From Gelatoporia subvermispora B (Eukaryota > Basidiomycota > Agaricomycetes > Polyporales > Gelatoporiaceae): 64,000 nt of DNA. Made by a program: the position numbers and the translations under genes. Below the pieces are notes generated by a model. The model saw only the letters and a list, made by a program, of their open reading frames with translations, was not told the origin of the DNA and ran no database searches. Shown here one piece after another: positions 58,573 through 64,000 of the stretch; the first letter of the stretch is position 1, and every line of letters starts with the position of its first letter. The stretch covers positions 500,439-564,438 of the forward strand of contig KB445798.1 in assembly GCA_000320605.2 (NCBI GenBank), written 5' to 3'.

Positions 58573-60225
58573 ATGCCTACGTATTCAGAAGTTCTCAAGC
58601 GTATCGCTAAAGAAGGTGCAGACCTGCGCAAGCCGACGGAGACATGTCTCTGTCGGGAGTGTAAAAGACCTCTGCCGGTTCGCGTCGCATATTCGGAGCG
58701 CAATGCAGGCAAGTGGGTCGGAGTGGTGAGTACGCTGATATTACCAGCCATAAGATGAAACTGACACACAAAATTGAGTGCTTTGAGTGCGACAAGGCCA
58801 CGGTCCCGTCGCAGACGAGTCCGTCACCGGAGCACAGGCAGCGCATTGAAGCCGTACGAGCACTGGATCGTATGGAGCTTGACGACAGGAGGATGGCGCG
58901 GGCATTGCAGAGGGCGGAAAACAGACAGGTACGTGGTTAGCAACAAAATTCAGGGGGAAAAGACTTTGCTAACGTGGGTCGCCGAAGGCCAAGCTCCTGA
59001 AGAGCCCACAAACGCCCAAGACGCCTCGTACGCTGCGCACACCTCGAGCTGTGGGGTCTGATAGCGAGCCCGGCACACCTGAGACCCCTAGAACAGGTCC
59101 TCGGGCCAGCAAAGTGCCACACACGCCCAAGACGCCGCGCACACTGAAGACTTCACGCACACCCAAGACGCCGCGCACGCCCAAGACATCGACAACGGCG
59201 ACGGTACCGCTGGCATCGAGCCAGCCAGGTAGGCGTGAGTCGTCACCTATCAAGCTGGTCTCCGATGGCGAGGGGGCAGACATGAATAGAAAGGACACCA
59301 GGGTAAGTGCGGTGTTCTTGAGCGGTACAAATAGACTGCTTACTTGAACTTAGCTTATGGCGAGCTATGAGCTCGAGCTGACAGATGAGGAGGTCGACGG
59401 GATACCTCGCACGATCGTGAAGGATCTCGGGACACAAACATCATACATGCTGCCTTTGCCCAACACCGCGAGCAAGACCAAGTTCCTCAAGGGCCGGAAG
59501 ACCACGAACAAGAGGGTGGCCGAGAACGACGAACCCGAAAGCAACAGCAACGACATCATGCCCGCGGGCGAAGGGCACAAGCGCAAATCGATCAAACTGG
59601 CCGGGCGCGATGATGTTAACACCGCGGAGACGATCGTGATCTCGTCGGACAGCGAGGAGGAAGAGCCAGCTGCATCTGCGCAGGTAAAGGTCCCAGCTAT
59701 GGTGGTCGAGGACAGCCGCGGGGAGAGTATAGGGGTGAGCGAGTCTGACCAGGAGGATGGTCCGCATCTTCTCAAATCACACGACAATCGCCAAAGGTTA
59801 GTTCGTGTGGTGATTTGGACAGGGACCGAGGTGTGTGCTGTGGGCATGTTGATGTCCACCATGCTGACAGGTAGCCACAGGAAAAGCGTTATGCGAAAGT
59901 CGAGAAGACGTTCGCTTACTTAGGGTTAGTGGATCTGGGCCAGTTGGTCCATGGTCCGCTGAATTTACCACCAGAGACTCACATAGAGTTGTGGGACAAG
60001 GCAGAGTCGAGCTGGGTGGGCGTGCTCACCAGCCAGTCACCGTATTGGGTTGGCGTGGAGACAAAGGGGATTTGGGGTCGTGTTGTAGGCAGTGGAGCGG
60101 TGGGGACTGACTTCTGGGAGGAAATGAAGAGGATCCAGACGGGTGCGCCTGCGGTGCCCTTCGAGTGGCTCATAGAGTACGAAAATCGGGCGGAGCAAGA
60201 GAAGCTCTTGTTAAATAGAAGTTGA
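58573..60225 (+). CDS. KDZ cargo gene 5, GRF-like zinc-finger protein with TPKTP repeats
   Basis: MPTYSEVLKRIAKEGADLRK precedes a Cys pattern LCRECKRPLPVRVAYSERN, GKWVGV, then (after an intron) CFECDKA. The spacing and the S-x-x-N-x-GK piece resemble GRF zinc fingers. A middle region of TPKTPRT repeats (about 59000-59200) and an acidic SDSEEEE stretch look disordered. The C-terminal globular block reads KRYAKVEKTFAYLGLVDLGQ, then LTSQSPYWVGVETKGIWGRV and ends EQEKLLLNRS. At least four introns, all phase-consistent at the joins checked. Likely nuclear, nucleic-acid-binding. No exact family assigned. Confidence 0.6.
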
Positions 60226-60427
60226 TTATGCACGGTCTCGTAGTTATGCGCGGTCTCTTAGAATTAATTAGCCAATGCGCATATCATGGGATTGATCTTG
60301 AAGATGTGATTGACCAACGGGCGGACGCGGGATGAGTGGCGGGTGCACGCGGAGGTGGGCCGAATGGTCGGTGTAACGGGTGTCTCGCGACTACGCCATC
60401 TGCTTCAAAATCCATGCTCTTTGCTAG

Positions 60428-61151
60428 GTGGTGACTCAAGCAGATGTCGACAAGCACACCAAGTGTCACTGCGCTGCCGCCGTGGATGCCATCAATGGTG
60501 CGACAGTGAGTACTGCCTTACATTTTTCAGGAAAACTTTCTCATGCAACGGCAAGGGCGGTTGAGGTGCTACGCGGCTTCCGAGACAGGGGCGGACAGAC
60601 GTATTCGGCAAGGCGAGTGCCCAGTAGAACCAGATTCTGCCGGGTAGAAAACCTCGACCTCGGACCGCCTGCGATGAGGGTGGAGGCCCTCCATTGGTTG
60701 GACGTCATGTCAGTGGATCGCGTGCCGATGAGTGTATTGGTGGTGGGGTACTTGACCGAGTGCACGGGGATTGGCTTGCGGCTTCAAGTATTCGCGGATG
60801 AAGACCGAGGTGGGTTAGCCAGGGTAGGACTCAGGGAGTTGTCGGACGGGACATGTGAGTGAATGCCCCACTGAATCAATCACACATAATTGATGTATGT
60901 CAGACTGGCTGCCATGGGAGCCTCAGACGTCCAAAGTGCTCGACTGCACGTCGCAGCCAGCCGAGGGACTTTGGGGAGACCTGGAGATGTTAAACGAGGT
61001 CGATCAAAGCAATCTCCGCGTGGACTCTGTCGTAGCGTGCGAGGTGAGCGTGATAGGGAACCTGCCAGCATGGTTCTCGCACTCGCAGCCTGACGGGACA
61101 AAACCAATTTTACATAGTGTAATGCTGTTGTACCAGGGAGAACGAACTTAG
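60428..61151 (+). CDS. KDZ cargo gene 6, unknown
   Basis: The open frame from MVTQADVDKHTKCHCAAAVD through VENLDLGPPAMRVEALHWLD and SVLVVGYLTECTGIGLRLQV splices (GTGAGT donor about 60855, acceptor about 60901) to WLPWEPQTSKVLDCTSQPAE and ends LHSVMLLYQGERT before TAG. No family recognised. The true start may be in an upstream exon. The last gene before the right end of the element. Confidence 0.5.
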
Positions 61152-61201
61152 ACACGATTCGAACTCATGTAGCCCTGAGTCAAGCACCCTGAGTAGTGTA
61201 G

Positions 61202-61300
61202 CCGCGTGGAGGTATATACATCCGCGTGGAGGTATATGCATCCGCGTGGAGGTATATGCATCCACGTGGAGGTACATGCATCCGTGCAGATGTATGTGCA
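61202..61300. repeat. 20-bp tandem repeat, about 4-5 units
   Basis: Unit CCGCGTGGAGGTATATGCAT repeated in tandem, the later units degenerating (CCACGTGGAGGTACATGCAT, then CCGTGCAGATGTATG). It lies about 270 bp inside the right end. Each unit contains ATGCATCC at its boundary, echoing the subterminal GATGCATC words. Confidence 0.85.
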
Positions 61301-61362
61301 AGCAAGACGTAGGCCGAATTAGTGCCAAGGGGTATCACTGAGTGGAACACGGTAAATACTTC

Positions 61363-61427
61363 TGGTGTAGTGGCTAAGGTCGGTAGTATTCGTCACTTGG
61401 AATTCGTCAGGTCGGTGGTTCGACTCT
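61363..61427 (+). other. tRNA-like Pol III promoter pair (box A and box B), probably not a functional tRNA
   Basis: TGGTGTAGTGG at 61363-61373 fits the box A consensus exactly, and GGTTCGACTCT at 61417-61427 fits box B except the last base. Spacing is about 10 nt longer than an intronless tRNA. I could not fold convincing acceptor and T stems around them, so a decayed tRNA or tRNA-derived SINE head is more likely. Confidence 0.4.
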
Positions 61428-61478
61428 CTGCAGTGTGATCCATTTATCCTATTTTGCCAACCGAAGTCGGTACGCCTT

Positions 61479-61576
61479 GCCAGATGCACCTGGTAAAGCC
61501 CCCTTTGCTCGGGCAAAAGCAGACCAGATGCACCTTTCGTATGCAATATCTCGTGTCAGATGCATCTGTCAAAATG
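61479..61576. repeat. Right subterminal motif cluster and terminal arm of the KDZ element
   Basis: CCAGATGCACCTGG, ACCAGATGCACCTT and CAGATGCATCTG occur within 100 nt, mostly in the complementary orientation to the left cluster. The terminal inverted arm is 61551-61576. Confidence 0.68.
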
Positions 61577-61592
61577 AATATCTACATTGGGG

Positions 61593-62045
61593 TCAAAGCC
61601 CTCACCTCCACCGGAGCCGTGATCGCTCTCTAGCCGACTGCTCTGCGGCGCGGCGATTTTGTGGACGTCACCTTCACAGTGAACGTCCAGTACTCCTTCA
61701 ATAAGAAGTTCAGCTGCACCGTGTCTCACTTCGCCGTGCACAATGTCCTGCGTTTAATGAGATACCAGGATGTCCAAGTAAGTCGTCACACAGTCACGCG
61801 TACCCGTACTTACACCCGAGCAGGTCATCCTTCCAGACATTGTCAACATAGACCAGCTGGATACTCCGACAGAATCTGTTGTCGGACTCCCTCCCAACAA
61901 CGAGGATCAAGTCATGGTCCCCCAGGTCGCATTTCAAGGACTGTCAGATGATGTTCCTATGCACACCGCCAGCTCTTCTCAGAGTGGCACCAATCTTCCC
62001 CATACCATGAATGAGATGCGCATTGCAGATGGCGCAACTCTCTAA
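61593..62045 (+). pseudogene. 3' part of the unknown gene interrupted by the KDZ element
   Basis: After the acceptor at 61631-61633 (TCTCTAG) the frame reads PTALRRGDFVDVTFTVNVQY, FNKKFSCTVSHFAVHNVLRL, then across a short intron VILPDIVNIDQLDTPTESVV, ending EMRIADGATL and TAA (62043-62045). Phase 0 fits the exon end RRYTNGRKW at 49518. The TAG at 61631-61633 is then simply the end of the intron, not a nonsense codon. Family unknown. Listed as a pseudogene because a 12-kb intron may abolish expression. Confidence 0.5.
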
Positions 62046-62098
62046 CCTATTCGCCTGCAATGTCACGGCTCTTCGGCTCTGTTGGACTTGTCTAGATT

Positions 62099-64000
62099 TC
62101 ATTTGCGAGGGTTCTGTAGCGCGTGTATTTCGGCAAACGTTTTTGTCTGTAAGAGGTCTAGCAATACATTTTTGTCCATTCCCAACCCGGCCAACGTGTG
62201 TCTCCCTTTTCCTGCCAACTCGTCTGCCGTCAACGGAGGTTGTCTTTCACGATCCAGGTGCTCCAGAGTGGCACGTGCATCGTCTGTTGCTCCATGCACT
62301 GCAGTTGTCCTTACAGCCAAAACATCCAAACAATCCAATTCACGACGAGTGTCCTGAGAGAATTGGCAGCTTATCTTTGCCCGTCTGAAAGGCCTCAATA
62401 TGACTAAACCTGCGAGGGACTTTAGGCGAGATAGCATTACATACGGTTGATCTGTACCTGAGCAGCCTTGCACGTCAGCGAACACATTGGAGAATGTTTG
62501 TCCTTGGGCTTTATGAACGGTCAGCGTATATGCGGGTAAAATAGGTAATTGTACCCACTTGAATGATTGGCCAGCTCCTGAGTAAGGATGTTCCGCCGTA
62601 AATTGGACTTCGTCACACAGCACAGGGACTTCGCACGGGTCCATACCCTGCATGACCTCGCAGTCGTCGTCGGCGTCATCCAGACGCACAATGCACGACA
62701 GAGCATACCTTCTGCCCTCACTGTCAGTGGTGTATCTGATTTGTTTCAGTACTCCCATACTGCCGTTCACAATACCCCCGTCAACGTCAAAGTTTTGAGT
62801 CACCAAGATACGCATACCTATTACCATAGGGATTTTACCCAAGTGTTGACCACCCTGCCCAGAATGCATGTTCCATAACCATTCTTGCAAAGCACTTTCT
62901 GTTATCACGTGACCACTCATTGAGTCCTGCGAATAATACCAATGGAATTCACGGCCAGTTTGCGCGGTGAAATTCCGAATAGCCTTCTCATTCAATGCAT
63001 CTTTGATAGGATTGTTTGCCACTAGAGCCGGAGCGTCCACCCAGGTTGAAGTTTGCCATTGAGCCGGCAGGTTTGTAACCACACGTGAGTTCAATAAGTT
63101 GTAGTCCGCATCGGTGCACCTGCCTTCTCGTAATCGAGACAGTAGTTCCACAAAAGGACCGTTCTTATCTCCTTGTTGGCGCATTTGCCTCCAAAGCATG
63201 ACAACTGTATTAACTGATAACCACAGTACCTTACCCATCACGATGTCCTGGCCAGGCAATTTAGTAGCCACCACCGATGATCCAGCCACCCACGAGTGGA
63301 GTCCACAGTCGCCGATAGGGGCCAGTTGAGCGAAGTCTCCTGCAAAGATTACACTCATTCTACCAAAATCCGCTGAGTTACCCTTTGCGGTTGCCAATGC
63401 TTCACTAATTTGAGCTAACATTTTACACCCCACCATAGACACCTTATCAATGAATAGGTAGTCTACCCCCCCCACATAGCGGTCAAGGCCTCTCGAGACC
63501 GTGTACTCCGTTCACTCTGACTCCTTTTATTTGGTTCGAAGCACAGAGCTGCGTGGAGAGTCACTCCACCCACATTGCATGCGGACACTCTGGTGTAAGC
63601 ACAAAGTCGCGGACACCTACTTTCTCCACGAGCCCTAAAAAACTCTTGTAACGTGTTGATGACTGTCGATTGTCCGGTACCTCCCTGGCCGCCGATACAC
63701 ATCCGCAAGGCATTATCAGGATCCAAACTGCGGGGGTTCATTGCATGCTCCACAACTATTGCAAAGGCACGAGTCTGTTCGCAATTTAGCATCCATTTGG
63801 TAGCGTACTCAGCAACGACATCGCGTGCGGACTGCACGCCGGATGAAACCTGGACGGGTATCACGGCCACACTGTGCAAAGGTAATGCACTTGCATCATG
63901 CAAGACGCCCACGTGCTGCGCTACGAGGCCAGGGCAACTAGCAGCAGAGGCGGGACCCAAAGGTTGAGGTGAACTTGCAGTTAAGCGTGAGCGTGTGGCC
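62099..64000 (-). pseudogene. PIF1/Helitron-type DNA helicase, decayed, N-terminal part outside window
   Basis: SF1 helicase of the kind carried by Helitron transposons. Recognisable: Walker A region CIGGQGGTGQSTVINTLQEF; Walker B YLFIDKVSM; FAGDFAQLAPIGD; a C-terminal helicase motif VHKAQGQTFSNVFADVQGCS then PYVMLSRLKSLAGLVILRPF. The stop is at 62099. Three defects: the Walker A Lys is Gln (codon 63670-63672), the Walker B Glu is Lys (63443-63445), and a run of eight G/C at about 63466-63473 puts the two halves out of frame by one base. It cannot encode an active ATPase as read. The Rep domain, if present, would lie beyond the window, and no Helitron 3' hairpin was identified. Confidence 0.78.

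Larger units (their letters stand above)
49541..61583. mobile_element. About 12-kb KDZ-type DNA transposon with cargo genes
   Basis: The limits come from a 9-nt direct repeat ACATTGGGG at 49532-49540 and 61584-61592, with 26-nt imperfect inverted arms just inside (49550-49575 and 61551-61576; 21 of 26 match, core CAGATGCATC...ACACGA). Both ends carry subterminal clusters of GATGCATC/GGTGCATCTG words. Inside, the KDZ transposase runs left and at least six genes (54.2-61.2 kb) run right. Removing the element plus one repeat leaves a 63-nt GT-AG intron (49519-49540 plus 61593-61633) in the host gene. The outermost 9-16 nt of the proposed ends are not well matched, so the exact termini are inference. 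KDZ elements are known as large, cargo-bearing elements of mushroom-forming fungi. Confidence 0.72.

Noticed and set aside
61618..61633. 15-nt ultra-short intron (GTGATC...CTAG) or nonsense codon in the interrupted gene
   Set aside because: The TAG is better explained as the 3' end of a normal 63-nt intron whose 5' half lies at 49519-49540, left of the KDZ element.
1..64000. CRISPR array, rRNA, intact tRNA or bacterial operon features
   Set aside because: No regularly spaced repeats, no rRNA-like stretches and no foldable tRNA were seen; dense short introns show a eukaryotic nuclear genome.

Overview
The window reads as nuclear DNA of a filamentous fungus, most likely a mushroom-forming basidiomycete (Agaricomycetes). 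Almost every gene is cut by many short GT-AG introns (about 45-75 nt). The families present (DUF6534 membrane proteins, KDZ transposase with a CxC2 cysteine cluster, UbiA-like cyclase, NRPS-like reductase, PIF1-type helicase) are typical of that group. No function was checked against a database; calls rest on motifs, reconstructed exon joins and family knowledge.

Layout. (1) 1-4.0 kb: an ECM14-like inactive metallocarboxypeptidase gene (5' end outside the window) and a frameshifted JmjC/cupin-like gene. (2) 4.0-6.5 kb: repeat-rich spacer. (3) 6.5-33.7 kb: a compact specialised-metabolism cluster with an old yellow enzyme (OYE), a DUF6534 membrane protein, a UbiA-family putative terpene cyclase or prenyltransferase, a cytochrome P450, a GMC oxidoreductase, a second DUF6534 protein, an A-T-R NRPS-like reductase carrying an in-frame stop, and an MFS exporter. 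(4) 33.7-37.5 kb: spacer with a palindromic hairpin repeat. (5) 37.5-41.9 kb: an intact aromatic-acid-exporter/DUF2421-type transporter. (6) 42.2-46.4 kb: a second direct copy of the ECM14-like plus JmjC gene pair, so the cluster lies between two direct repeats. (7) 48-62 kb: an unknown gene interrupted, apparently inside one intron, by a roughly 12-kb KDZ-type DNA transposon carrying at least six extra genes. (8) 62.1-64 kb: a decayed PIF1/Helitron-type helicase running off the window.

A plausible reading of the cluster is that the UbiA-like enzyme makes or attaches a terpenoid skeleton in the membrane. P450, GMC and OYE would then carry out oxidation and reduction steps, the NRPS-like enzyme (if expressed) would reduce an acid to an aldehyde or alcohol, and the MFS and ArAE proteins would export product. 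No polyketide synthase, class I terpene synthase or pathway transcription factor was seen.

The two most interesting structures are the UbiA-centred cluster bracketed by unevenly diverged direct duplications, and the cargo-bearing KDZ element with recognisable ends and a candidate 9-bp target duplication.
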